A stretch of 64,000 nucleotides of DNA from Pholis gunnellus. Its lineage: Eukaryota; Chordata; Actinopteri; Perciformes; Pholidae. Positions 21,549 to 35,399 of the stretch are shown here, in pieces. Position 1 is the first letter of the stretch; each line of letters begins with the position of its first letter. The translations under genes and the position numbers were made by a program. The stretch covers positions 24,898,738 to 24,962,737 of the forward strand of contig OU342808.1 in assembly GCA_910591455.2 (NCBI GenBank), read 5' to 3'. The notes under the pieces are model-generated. The model worked only from the letters and a program-made list of their open reading frames with translations, made no database searches and was not told the origin of the DNA.

Positions 21549-24500
21549 GACAGACATAAACAGCTGTTTCTACGCGTTATTTGTATTTGTTGTCTTCTTA
21601 CAGAAGCAGCATAATCCAGTACTATCAGGCTACACAACTCTTAACAAATTAAACTAAAAAACAAACGTGCACAGTAAGTTTAGCATCATGAATCGTCCTC
21701 TTTATCTCTTTTGAAGCTAAACCTCGTGTTGACCGTCACGAAGCCGGCCTACATATGTCTCGCTTTTTCCTTCCGTTTGCCGCCGCCGAGCTTCGTCTCC
21801 ATCTGAGCGGTCACATAAGTTTAAAAAACAAACATTAATTATGCCTCAGGGGGATCATACATTTCGTATCAACGCCATTGAAGGGTTTCCGTCGGGCGGG
21901 GAGGGGTCTCTCCGCTATCGGCAGCCTGCCTCCGATCCGCTCAGCCTAAAGATGCTCTCACCATCTGTCGGCAGTGCGGCCATGTCCAAAGGACCATGTT
22001 TCTGTGGATCCTAACAGGCCAAGAACTAAAATGTGTGAACTGCAGGCCTGCTAATCTGAAGTGTTGATAAGAGGCTTGAAAAACATACCATGTGTGACTT
22101 AGCACCATACAAAACTAGGAGTTCACTGGGGATTCAGCCAAAATCCAGAGGGACTCAGCATGCACCTCAAGGTTATTTAAACACATGAAGACCTCAAGAA
22201 TGTCTTGAATCCCAATACTGTCTTCATTTCACAAGAAGGGATTTAAAGTTTTCTTCTATATTTGACAACTATTCAAAGATCTAAAACTTGACCTCACACG
22301 GAGGGAATCGTGTCACACGATGTTTGTTTTTAAGTTTTAAAACTGAGGGAGTAAACTTAGTTGCGGATGACAAGTGCACGTGGGAGCATGTGCAGCTAGG
22401 TTTACCCCTGTGCCTCATTAATCATTAGCGTTTGGCTGAGAGGCTGCTTTATAAAATGCCCCTGTGAGTCACTTACTGTGGTCCGTCTTCATCTAATGCT
22501 GATGGCGTCTGATGAGTTCTGTTCAACAGAAATGGGTTTGTTACAGGTGTAGTCTTACCTATAGTTCTAGTATATTTTATAAATGTATATATTTATGTAT
22601 ATTTATATCCAAACTGCAGTTTTTTTTGTATTTGCTTGATTTAGGATCAAGCTGCCCGACTACAAACTAGTCGCATGAATGAACAAGCTGTACATCCAGC
22701 AGGATGACAGCACAGAAATAAAACTAATCTGACTTTCTGTCACTCACTGACTTGTTTTTCCTATTTTAAGTTACTACACGGAACTTTTAACTGGTTATGA
22801 AACAGTCTTATTTTAATACTGATGCCTCTATTAGACCTTCATCAGTAAACGAGACCTTATAGAGAAGATTGTCTATTTCTATATACAGTAGTTATTGTCA
22901 ATGCTCGTCATTGGGTTTGATTCCCAACAATTAACAGCATGCAGGTTCACCAGAAACGACTTCAGCTCAGACTCCAGCGGGAAAACCAGCACCGGCACCA
23001 CGCTGCTGGAGACCCAGGACGTATTGCTGGACCCGCTGGAGGGAAGGGAGGCAACGGGAGAACCAGGACTGAGAGGGGCAGACTGTCGGACCCTGCTGCA
23101 GTAAAATGAGAGGTTTTCTAACTCTGGTGCTCAGAAACACTACCGCTTTAGTCCACAGGGACCGCCAGAATCAACACTAAATGAAAGTTTCTTGTAGTAA
23201 CTTTAACATAGAAGCTACAGCCACCCGGGTGACTGAATGTTTTGGGGTCCTTGATGAGGTTATAAGACTATAACTTTATTATAAAAACAGTGAACGTAAT
23301 CCAGGCGCAATTATCTTTCCCCATAAAAAGATAATTGTCAGTACATCACTGTATTTTGTAGTAGACAGAGTTGTTTTTTTTTTGGTTTGATTTGTTTTGT
23401 ATTTTCATGGATGAAATCCAAAAAAAGTTTCATGACAGTTAAATGCGTCCGTATGTACTGTGTACGTTGAGTACATGAAATGCAATTAAAGAGTTGAATT
23501 GTAAAGAATACTGCATGTACTAATCAGTACAAACGACAGAAGACCTATAAGAACACCACAAGCTTTTCTGTGTTAGAAATCACCAAATGAATGAGAGGAA
23601 GAAAAACATTTCTATATTCTTTTCTATTCTTTTGACGAGGCCTTCTACGAAACTCCGTCTGATTAGGAAAACATACATGTTAATTATAGAAATCAGTGTA
23701 GTTGCAGGCTTGTGTTGAATAAGAAAAGTTGTGCAATTTACTGATTTGCAGGATGCGACGGTTAAACCAGCAGCAGCAGTGATGGAAATTGCCGTGGTAA
23801 TAATTAAGAAGACCTTAGCATATTTAGATAAATTAAGCAGCTGGATGGGCTCTATATTTACAGCCTCGTTTCCTCACTAATTCTCCCGGCGTCCTAACGC
23901 GTAGTGTCAGAAATACTCTCTCTGTGTTTACATTCCGGTTTCCCACACCGCTCGTTCTCTCTGAGTGACATCTCCGAATCCACGAGGCAACCGATTCACC
24001 AACTAAACCGCAAATTGTGCAGCCAGGAAATAAATGTGAGGCGACAATCATTATCGAACGCTGAACTTTGACACCTAATCATGAAAACAGCATGCAAGTG
24101 GTGCTGATAATTATCCGTGACAGTTCCAGCGTGTGTGGGGTGTTTCTCTCTCAAATGCATGCAGAATGCTAATCATCCGTCACTGTGAAAGGCCACTGTA
24201 TATTTTTAGGAATAATTAACGATGATCACAACTACAGTTGGCATTACGAGAAGTCAAAGAGTTTATAAAATGATGTATTTGTTTATATTTGTACGAGTGC
24301 AATGAGCGTTTTCAGGAGTAAATGAATGTTTTCAAGGTGTGGAATGAATTCCAGACCGATACAGCAAATATGAAAAGATATAAATATTACTTTCTCAGCA
24401 TTTCCCCCAACTGTTGACCTGGTCCTGGTCTCATCCGAGGTCACTGCAGTAACGAGGACTGCAGCGCTCACCGGGCTCAACCACAAAAGGAAGACGAGGA

Positions 24501-24734
24501 CTCCAGGGAACATCAGAGCTCTGTGAATGAACAGCTCAAAACCCCCCTGAACCTCCCAGAATCCCCCCAACAATCCCACAGGGAACAACAGCAGAACTCC
24601 TGGCATCGGGCCAGGCTGCAATAGTCCAATCCTGCAAAGCTCACTAATTAAAGGCCAAAGCAGTCGTACGAGTTCCCTCCCTTCAGGACGATGACCCCCC
24701 CTCCCCTCCCCCCAACACTGAACATCTCATACAG
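21549..24734. other. Long non-coding interval
   Basis: Unique or unrecognised sequence with few simple repeats (a T9 run near 23372). It contains a perfect 11-bp hairpin at 23308-23337 and homeodomain-type words around 23800-24190 (gtaataattaagaag, tgataattatccg). The minus-strand open frame 24283-24621 has two hydrophobic stretches and is treated as a finding. No exon is confidently supported. Confidence 0.45.
23308..23337. other. Perfect 11-bp inverted repeat
   Basis: Arms caattatcttt (23308-23318) and aaagataattg (23327-23337) with an 8-nt loop. Each arm also carries a GATA-type word (ttatct / agataa). Confidence 0.8.
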
Positions 24735-25190
24735 CCAATCAGGCTGTTCTCATACAGCACTCGTAGCTATTACTGCACAAATTGGTTTGCTGTAATTCGT
24801 AGATATCCCACAAAATCAGTTTGTATCTAATCCACTAAATCATGAACCAGGAAGTAAAAAGACCGCAGAAACACACACGGGGCGGGTCAAACAAAAAACA
24901 GTCTTTCACACAGGAGACCGTCAACGTTAACGAGAAGTCAGAGTCGATCTATTCGTCACGTTATTCCATTGGTCTGTTACGTGACTTTTGTAATAATTTT
25001 AACACAAATGTTGATCTTTTTCTGAACCTAACTAAGTTGTTTCCTGTGAAGACGGTAGTTTATTTTGAAAAGACTGTATGCATGTAATGAGCTGATATTG
25101 ACACGTGTTGCTAGACTTTTATAAGAAAACGCACAAAAAAACCCCGTACGTTTTTCGTAAGATATCTGAAAAACAATTCAAACCGGACTA
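24735..25190 (+). mobile_element. Family B repeat, copy 1 (near full length)
   Basis: Ordered blocks: ggctgttctcatacagcact, cgtagctatta, gtaattcgtagatatcccac, caggagaccgtcaacg, gaacctaactaagttgtttc, gtgaagacggtagtttattt, gaaaagactgtatgcatgta, acacgtgttgct and cgtaagatatc. The same blocks, in the same order, appear in eight other places in the window in both orientations. No transposase or tRNA-type promoter was seen. The element class is unknown. Confidence 0.85.
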
Positions 25191-26982
<1,792 letters not shown>

Positions 26983-27185
26983 ACGTGCTTCCAACTTCAT
27001 CGCAACAGTTTGTGCTCCGTCTCTTTCCTGTTTCCATAAAGACGTGGAGCTCCCAGTTTGGTGTGGAGGAACCCAACTGGTCTCAAACCAAACCAACGAC
27101 TCTGAGGTGAACTGGAACGAGCCAGACCTGATCACCCAACATCAGCGTTGGACCTCACTATACTGCTCCTGATGCTGGATGGAAC
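26983..27185 (+). pseudogene. Tc1/mariner-like transposase remnant (short)
   Basis: The ordered phrases cgtgcttccaacttcatcgc, aacagttt, cctgtttc, ataaagacgtgg, tttggtgtggagga, ctctgaggtgaactggaacg and cacccaacatcagcg correspond to the 3' part of a Tc1-type transposase gene. It parallels 38430-38925. Large internal deletions and frameshifts remove any coding capacity; the residues around the last catalytic Asp are lost. Confidence 0.7.
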
Positions 27186-27400
27186 AAAGTCAAAGTATAA
27201 CATTTAGAATATTTCAGGGCGGTCAAAATTATTTTTGGGGACGGTGACACAAAAAGTAATAGTCTGGATCCTTGTAGACCAGCTGCTATGATCAAATAAT
27301 AAAGGAATCTGTATCTGTTAATATGGATCATCAATGATCAGTAATTAGTAAAACAGTGATCAGGGATCTCTAAAGTTATATTTGCTCCCTTTTTTTCTCA
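27186..27400 (+). mobile_element. Family G (hAT-like) fragment
   Basis: gtgatcagggatctctaaag followed by ttatatttgctccctttt matches 61890-61927 with one indel. The preceding gatc-rich words (ggatcatcaatgatcag) and the shared caccactaacactaa further on fit the same family. Only the 3' portion is present. Confidence 0.6.
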
Positions 27401-29006
27401 GTGACTTTGATCCAGACCGTGACTTTATGCTCTGCTGCACCACTAACACTAATCAGTACGAGGGCTGAGTCAGCAGTCATGAATGTGCTATAAAGCTGCA
27501 CGTGAAGCTGCTCATCAGGTGTCGATTTGACCCGCCGTGTCTCGCCGCGTGCCTGTTTTCTACTCTTGACATCACTCCGTTCAGCGGCCTGCATGTGGCA
27601 CGGATCTTCAGCTGAGCCTCACAAATCGTCCGCCGCCGCGTCACTCAAGCCTTGTTTACAGACATCCAGCGTTCCCTTTTTCCCCTTTTATTTTTCTCGC
27701 TTGGCTGTCTCCACGCCCGCCGAAAGTCGGTTTCGGGGACGTGTGATGTACATCATCGGTAATCAGATAAGTTGGGTACCATCCTCCTGCTTTCTCTCCA
27801 AAACAACATGTCCACTGAACTGAAAGCCAGAGTGCAACTGTCACATTAGCAGCCAGAGAGCACTCACTCCGCTACATGCCCGGTAAACAAAACCCCAGAA
27901 AGATGTTCTGCGTGACAGACAGACTGACGGCTCTTCGCCATCCTCTCTCTCTCCCTCTCTGTTGTCAGTTGAAACTCTTTAATTAGAATGGCAGAGCGGG
28001 GGTTGCGTATTTGAATATGCATGACAGAATGTTGCATTTATGGCAACAAAAAAACAACAAAAAAGGGTTGAAACTGCTGATTATGTGGTCAACAGTCAAC
28101 CACTGAGCTGTTTTACCTTCTATTTAATCTCTGCAACCTGCATTTTGATCTGGCGTCGATTCGTGCGAGCTTTCAAGTGTGCCGCTTTAATGAGGCATTT
28201 TTTGCATTCACCGAAAGGGGTTCTGTCAAAGAAAAGCGATAGAAAACCTCCCAACTAACTGTCTGTCACTTCTCATAATGAGCCTTGTTAGACTTCCCTT
28301 TTCCTGCAGATCATAATGGAGTCGTCACAGTTTCCCACCTCCCCGTAGCCGTGTTCTCCTGTGGAGGCGACGCCGGGGCGGTTAAAGTTATCACTTGATT
28401 CTTTTTTGCTCTGAGCACTCTGGCAAAGTTGGACAATTATTTTTGAATCCCTGGGCTCTCAAAGGAAAAAAACGTGCCAATTACAGAATGTGATGCACTG
28501 TAACATGTTTGTGATGTTGATTGGAAATGTCATTAGTCCAAATACGAGATGTTTTAGCATGTGTGTCATGAAAAAAAAAAGAAAATTCTGATCGCTGAAC
28601 GCTACATTAGTGCAAATGTTCTATTTATTCTACCAACATTTTGAAAGAACAATTAATACAAATTAAACTCTGACTGATAAGTCAACACTGGCAACGACAA
28701 ACCAGCACAAACACGACGTATTTACACAACGTCGACGCCAGAACCACAGGGCGTCCCGCGGCCCACAGCTGGGAGGTACGGAGAAGAAAAAAAAAATTCC
28801 AGTCAGAGCCGGCGCCGCTTGCCAAAAACACTGCTCATCCAAAGTAATTTGCAGAAAAGTCCATTATCATCATCACTTGTGGTGATGAATTCCCTATGAT
28901 GGTGGCAGGCCCGCAGCAGCCTCCACTCATAATGACATTCTGCTCTTGTTGGCAGTCACTCCCCCCGTCAGATGGCTCATTCCCAACAGCCAGCGTTGTC
29001 AGACAG

Positions 29007-29007
<1 letters not shown>
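27401..29007. other. Non-coding interval
   Basis: Unique sequence including gtatttgaatatgcatgaca near 28007 (octamer-like), A-rich runs near 28046, 28570 and 28790, and a unique patch at 28855-28985. No exon recognised. Confidence 0.45.

Positions 29008-29052
<45 letters not shown>
29008..29052 (+). repeat. (CA)n microsatellite
   Basis: Pure, about 22 units. Confidence 0.97.
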
Positions 29053-29054
<2 letters not shown>

Positions 29055-29510
29055 ACCAGGCCTCGCCGCCAGAAACAGGAATGGCGCTTGAAAGGCAAGA
29101 CTTCATTTGCTGGTAAAGGCCGCAGCGTTCAGTCAGCGTGTTACTCTCAATGTAATCATCTGTGACTGACGCTGATACAAGTACGTTTAGTTGCGTCGTT
29201 GCTCTCACGTTTTACACCTGATGTTGTAAACATGGTGCTGGGCAGGTGTTTTCCCAGGGACGCGTCCTGCGGTACGGAGGAAGTGACGCAAATTTTACGA
29301 CACGTTTATTTGCAGCTAAGAGACAAACTTGGTAGTTTGTGTGACGGATCATCAGCTACAAGAACTCCAACTTCATTAACAAAAAAAACAGTAAAGTATC
29401 ACCTGCGCTGCAGTAGTCATTGCTGTAGCGTTGCAACTGTTCAAATACCGACGCTTCAAACTACGACGCTCTAGTTTCCCCTCTAATGTCTCTTCAGGGA
29501 CAGCGGGTCA
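29053..29510. other. Non-coding interval
   Basis: Nothing recognised. Confidence 0.5.
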
Positions 29511-29760
29511 GATTCCTGTCTTTACAAAATAAACTTCCAACGTAGGTTTACTTATACAAGAAAAGTATTTGGTTAGGCTTCGGAAAAAGTGCGCTTGTTG
29601 TGTAGCCGGTGTTAGAGAAGTACGGAAGTTATGTAACTAAATTATGGTAAAATAAGTCAATGTTGACTTTGTTTCACACTGGACATGAACAGCGGTCTCC
29701 TGGGTGATTGTCCTGTGTTTGTTTGACCCGTCCGGTGACAACAACCATATGAAATGTCCA
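29511..29760 (-). mobile_element. Family B repeat, copy 2 (reverse, partial)
   Basis: gtctttacaaaataaacttc, atttggttaggcttcggaaa, gtgttagagaagtacggaag, ttatgtaac, gtcaatgttgacttt and aacagcggtctcctgg follow the reverse family order. It lacks the segment with acacgtgttgct. Confidence 0.7.
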
Positions 29761-30875
29761 CACAGAAGGTGGATTTTCTTCTGTCTCTAGAACCCCTGAT
29801 AACCTTCAGTGAAAACAACAAGTTTTTAAAAACACATTTTTAAAACCTCCATAAGGTTTGGAAAGTAATGCGGTTTGGCAAATAAAATATATTTAAGGTG
29901 CAGTAAGGATAAAGTTAGGGAAGGATTTTGGCTACATTTTAGAAACCTATTTCACTGTAATCAGCAATTTACAGTCCCATTGGCAAGTGGAGTCAAAGTC
30001 AACAGCCACAGTATACACATACATGTACACTTAATACAGATGCAAGAAAATAAGCCTCAGACCTAATATTAAGAATTGTTATGGAGCATTACTGCGGCAC
30101 ATAAAAGGTTAAACCGGCAGGTGGACGCTTCATGGATCGGTGTTTGACAATCCGACGGAAGCGTAAAGAGAGACATCGTAGATCTTGAAGTTCCTTCAGT
30201 TAAGTGAAAGGGAGGGACAATGACGAGCTTCCCTGATTTCACTGCTGGACCAAATTAAGGTTGATGCCCCATGAAAGGGAATGTAAGAGGAGCTGCAAGG
30301 CCAATAATATTTAAAGCGCCGTGCGACTAAGTCATCACTTTGGAAATAAAACAGCTCTGTGGACACACGGCGGCGTCTGCTCGCTCCAGCAGCACAAGGG
30401 CGACTCAACAACGCGGTATGACGAACGACGCTCTCCTTTTAAAAAGACTTCCAGAGGAACATTTTTAAAGGTGAGGTCAGACCGGGTCTTTTAAGGTCGG
30501 CTTGTTTGCAGCAACACACAACAACTACGGTACTTGTACTTTCATACCATTAGAAGTTAACCTTAAGAGGTCTGAAGAGGATTTGGAGGGAAGTCTGTCA
30601 GTGTTGTCAACTTGCCAACTTTCGTGCTAGATTTAGCAACTTTTGGAGCTACTGCTGCTAGCTACTAGGCCGGGTTGTTCAGTTGGATAATTTTTCTTGC
30701 TAGTTCCTCAATATTACCAACACTGGCTTTAAGATTCTAAACACCAGAAAACCTGAACGTCTGTCTCTCAGACTGGTAACTAATGCCCTGAAATTACAAA
30801 CCAATCCCAAGGGAAGAATTAGCTTTTTAAGGCTAACTTCTGTTGGCAAAAGAGGACCTGAAATGTCCACCCTGA
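29761..30875. other. Non-coding interval
   Basis: Unique, no simple repeats. Nothing recognised. Confidence 0.5.
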
Positions 30876-31030
30876 CCATAGACAGCATATAAGAAGTGGA
30901 CGTAGTCACCTTGAGTTCCCCCTTTGGTTCGTGGACTGATGCCTGGAGTTCCGCATGTTGGGTGTTGTAATCTTGATTTTTGACGGTGGCCATCTTGGTT
31001 CTTTTGGACCCAGAAGTGACAGCAGAAGGT
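30876..31030 (-). mobile_element. Family A repeat, copy 4 (reverse, 3' end only)
   Basis: Starts ccatagacagcatataagaa, the reverse of the family 3' terminus, and runs through gtggacgtagtcaccttgag, ttcgtggactgatg and ggtggccatcttggtt. About 155 bp; the CTCF-like part is absent, the YY1-like word (30986-30999) is kept. It is more diverged than copies 1-3, implying an older insertion or a subfamily. Confidence 0.75.
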
Positions 31031-31711
31031 GGTTTTGCCATGAGTCCTAATTTAAAGTATCACACACTGTATGGGGGGCTTTTTGAAGGAGAGATGCAGC
31101 AGACTCCATGTGCTCTGTCTATTTTGGTTTTTACACAATAAGCAATCTTTTCCTTTCTAAAACATTATTATCTCTTTTATGAGAATAAATGAATTAATAT
31201 TTTGCGATGATAGTTGTGTCTCACAGTAGCCCTTGTGTGTTAAATGTGTTTGTAAGTTGAGGGTTGAGGGTAAAATGCAAAGCACCTGCCTCTGATATAG
31301 CTGCATAATAACAGCCCAGGATATTATGAGAACAACAAAATGCAATTTCCATCTCTCTTTGTGACGATAATAAAAGATTGACTCGTAAGATAAAACAGGA
31401 AATCATGGGAGGTGTAAAAAAGCAAGATGGCTGAAGGTGACTCTAAGCCCGAGCTTATCGGGGGATTCGGTAAACAAGAGGCCTGGCAAGCGCGGCGCTC
31501 GGCTGTTGACAACTGGTGATGGTGACCAGGTGGGAAATGTTATCCTAACAGTCTGGAACTCTTGTGAATTATTTGCTGATAGATATAAACAGCTGTTATT
31601 CTTGGTAATGGAAAGCAATTAGAAACATCTGCATACTTGGCTTTGAGCGATGCCTCCGAATGGCGACCGCGGCTCCCAGGTGCCGCTGGGAAATAATTAC
31701 ATCATCAGGAC
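31031..31711. other. Non-coding interval
   Basis: Unique; nothing recognised. Confidence 0.5.
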
Positions 31712-31734
31712 GGGGGGGGGGGGGGGGGGGGGGG
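31712..31734. repeat. Poly-G tract, 23 nt
   Basis: Uninterrupted G23 after aggac. Confidence 0.95.
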
Positions 31735-32130
31735 CTGGAGGACTGCTAGTGATCTGTGAAGAGCAAGGAGGAGAGCCCAAAGAGGGACACGCACACAAAT
31801 TTGTATTAGTCAGACCTGTATTACATTTTAACCTTCACAGTTTCTTTGATCCTAGTCCTAATCCCTACACACCGAACCTAAACCTGATTTAACTGAAACT
31901 TAACCCCCACTCCTCTTTTTTGGCTATTCTTTAGTGGCATTGGTCGGATATCCTATTTACGTTTTTACACCCCAAATCTTGTGCAGTTCAGACGACACTC
32001 GATCAGTCAATAATGGCCCAACCTGTGGGATGTAGGGATTTCAACTAAAATGAGAAATCAAATCAAAACCCCGGGTGTAATCTGACATAATGACCATCTC
32101 ATATATCTAAAAATATTGTGTAGTCTGGTA
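31735..32130. other. Non-coding interval
   Basis: Unique; nothing recognised. Confidence 0.5.
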
Positions 32131-32656
32131 TATGGATGGAGTACCTAACGGAGAGGGACCCAAAGCATCACTCAAACCCACACGTAGCAACCAGGAAGGA
32201 ACTCAAAATGACAACAAAGAAACATAAAACAACTACAAAGAGACACCAAAAGACTACAAAGAGATTTAAACAACTACAAAGAGACTCAACATGATTACAA
32301 ACTCTAAATGATCCCAAAAATGGACATTGTGACCACAAAGAGACACAAAAAGACTAGAAAAAGGTGCAAAACAACCACAGACAAAAAATGATTACAAACA
32401 GACAACAAAGAGATACAAAATACTTCAAAGTGACAAAAACAACTACAAAAAGATACAAAACAGCTGCAAAGAGACTCATAATGACCACGAAGAAACACAA
32501 GACAACTACAAAGAGACACAATATAACTACAAGAAGGGACAGAACAACCACAGACAGAAAAATAACTACAAAAACAATTACAAATTGACACAAACTGACC
32601 ACTAAGCAACACAACACCACAGAGAGATGTGCAACGACTGTAACAATGTCAAAAAG
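32131..32656 (+). repeat. Family C tandem-core element, copy 2
   Basis: Left flank atggatggagtacctaacgg, then a caaccaggaaggaactca junction. The array uses the same acaaagagacac-type units and the right flank is cacagagagatgtgcaacga. About 120 bp shorter than copy 1, so the array length varies between copies. Lys/Thr-rich open frames here are artefacts. Confidence 0.85.
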
Positions 32657-34482
32657 GACCCTCACCCATGGCTTCCTACTTTCCTAAATCCTGCAGATTT
32701 GGGAAATTTGAATTTTCCCACCTCGTTCAAAACCATAACGGTACACATGAACTGTACCCGAGGCCACATTTTCATGTGGATTGACAAACCGTGCTCGGGT
32801 TTCAGAACACAGTGTTCAACAAACAAAGACGATGGAGAATCTAAAGTGTTTGCGAAGTATAAAATAAATCCTCATCTCATTTAAATATATTTAGGGAAAA
32901 AATCCTTTGTACTGACGACGGGACAGCTGAGACCTGACAAATCAACGAGCATCTGCAGCCACAGTAAAGCCACACTTTTAGTGTTTCAGTGAATTTCATT
33001 TCAGCTGTAAAGAAGTGAAGATGATTCAAGATATCCTCACTTTGGGAAAACTTTCCTCTCACCAAATGTCTCAAACTCAAACTGCTTCTGACAGGCGGAC
33101 GAGTACAAGAACACACTTATGAACACATACACCCACGGGCCGACACAGCACACATTTGTTATGGTGATAATTAATTCGGTTTTTCCCAAGCAACATAAAA
33201 GATCTGTGTATCTCGTTTGGGTATTTTCAGAAGTATGAATTCACTGTGAATGTTGTTAAGTGAAACTCTTCGACCCTCACGGAGAACCTGAGCCAGAGGC
33301 TGACACAAAAACTGATAATAACGTCCTTTGTGTGACGTCTTTGTAGTATATTTGTGGTATTTTACTTAATGTGTTGCAATCAAAGATGTTGACATCAGCC
33401 AGACATTCTTACATGCAGTAAAAAAGAAAATAACAACCAAACAAACACCTTTTTTCCTCCAATTTGTCTCTTTTACTTATTATATATAAATATTTAAAGT
33501 CACTTTGTTTATTTTGTTTACAGCCATAAAGACAGTAGAGAGATGAGAGACAGTACAGACAGATTTATGACGGAGTATCAGTGTGTCTGGCTCCGACATC
33601 TTGCGTTGATATTGGAGGAACACGTTCAATAACATCTGCATCGTCCAGTGGTTTAATAATTGTGTACATTCATGTTCTGACTGGTTAAAGGGTTTGAAAG
33701 GTGGGATTAGTAGTAGTGGTGGTAGTTACTAGTGCTGTGATAAGAACGTAATCCCACAAACACAATATATTGCTTGAAACCAGAGCTTTGGATTGTGGGC
33801 CAAAAACAGAAAACAATAAAGCAGTCACTGGCCGAACAGGAAGTACGTAATTTTCAACAAGTCACACTGCAAAAACATCAGTGTTTCTCGACCAAAGAAA
33901 GAAAAAAACGTGCCAGTGTACGAAAAGTACACATTGCCCCAAAGTTTCTTACATGTTCAGCGCCCACTTAACCCTTTCTACATTCTGCCATGTTTACCTA
34001 ATCAACTGTGGTTTTTCAAAATGGCAGCGACATCTAGTTTTCAAATTGAATTAAGTGTACTTACAGTGCAATTTACTAGAAATTCACTCAAGTAATATAC
34101 TACTTTATTTAAAAAAATCCACGGGCAGCTGGCCACAGTTCAAACTATCGATGAATAAATCTGGGAACCGTTTTATTTCGTTGTGTCTCCTGCCCGTACA
34201 TGTACTGAGCCTGTCACTGGAAACGTCCTCTGTGATATCTGCAGTCAGTCACGCCGCAGTGTGTCTCCCTCTAATTGTGTTGTGTACGGCGCCCGCTGAC
34301 CTTCTGGCCCGGCCTCCTCTCTCTAAACAATGCCGCGGCTGCGAGAGACCCCCGACTGCGCGATGCCTTCGAATTTACCCCTGCTAAAGCGTGACTGTGA
34401 CTCTCCACATACATCAACCCGCGGGCCCCTACTGAGCGTGCTCATCAGCTGTAAATACCAGCAGTCTGGAAATGAGCAGTCT
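32657..34482. other. Non-coding interval
   Basis: Mostly unique. AT-rich around 33475-33530. No exon, no recognised repeat family. Confidence 0.45.
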
Positions 34483-34497
34483 GGGGGGGGGGGGGGG
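34483..34497. repeat. Poly-G tract, 15 nt
   Basis: Fifteen G directly upstream of the SINE-like fragment. Confidence 0.93.
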
Positions 34498-34502
34498 ATT
34501 TG

Positions 34503-34605
34503 ACCGTGTTGTGAGATGGCAGGTTGGGCCTGATGGTTGGAGCGTGTGTCCTGTGAGCAGAAGGTCACGGGCCTGACAAGGTGTCCTTGAGCAACGCGCC
34601 GACAA
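34503..34605 (+). mobile_element. tRNA-derived SINE fragment
   Basis: The phrases gttggagcgtgtgtcctgtg, agcagaaggtcacggg and acaaggtgtccttgagcaa are typical of teleost tRNA-derived SINEs (recalled pattern). The B-box is damaged: a few bases of the ggttcgantcc core are missing after cacggg. It is therefore a decayed copy. Confidence 0.65.
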
Positions 34606-35144
34606 TGTCTGCTGCCCTTTTTACGACGGCGCAGAAAAACAAAGATTTAGAAGTACAGTATTTTTATCTGAATCCTGAAAATGAACAGTTTGTATTTGAT
34701 GAGAAGCAAAATAAACATTATTTTGAAAGGATTTTGAAGTTGTGTATATTTTGTATTGCAGCACTTATTCTGAAAATTCACTCACAGCTCACTGATGATG
34801 TTTCAACAACTCGTGACTTAATGTGTAGCTCACACGACATGACTTTAGCCCTGATTTTCCCCTTGCAGACAGATTTTTGAGCTCCCATATGCGAGGCAAA
34901 TCGGCGCTTGTGTGCTACAAGTAAACCGGTTAAAGGTTGATGTATAGCAGGCACAATATAGATATCTAACATGCTGAATATCCTGATCTGTAGGGTGGTC
35001 GGTCAGGGAAGTACAGCCAATGAGAGTGCAAGACGTTGGATGAGGGTGAACCGGGCGGAGGGGTCGCCTGTAGCTGTGTGGTCGCTAAGAGTTGCATTTG
35101 CAACATGGACCAAGAAAAAATAGATGAATAGTAAAGATGCATGT
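34606..35144. other. Non-coding interval
   Basis: Unique; nothing recognised. Confidence 0.5.
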
Positions 35145-35300
35145 TGACTCTAAATGGACCATCGTTTACTAAATGAACATCATGCTGTATTGAAGAAGAC
35201 TTGAAACTAGAGATTGAGACCATAAACTCATGTTTACAATGTTTACTGAGGTAATAAATCAAGAGAGAAGTAGAGTCATTTTCTCATAGACTTCTATACA
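35145..35300 (-). mobile_element. Family A repeat, copy 5 (reverse, middle only)
   Basis: Runs from tgactctaaatggaccatcg to tctcatagacttctatac, nearly identical to the other copies over about 155 bp. It stops just before the CTCF-like core, so this copy lacks both the CTCF-like and YY1-like motifs. Confidence 0.88.
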
Positions 35301-35399
35301 ATAATTAACCCACTGTGGACTCAACACTACTATTACAGGACAGCAAGTTGTGTAGTGTGAACATGGCTTAGTCTTACTTTGGTATGGGTCAGGTATAGG
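35301..35399. other. Non-coding interval
   Basis: Short unique spacer between family A copy 5 and family B copy 3. Nothing recognised. Confidence 0.5.

Noticed and set aside
32304..32665. Lys/Thr-rich frame on plus and hydrophobic Cys/Val/Phe frames on minus
   Set aside because: Products of the family C tandem unit; the same pattern is seen at 10632-11034.
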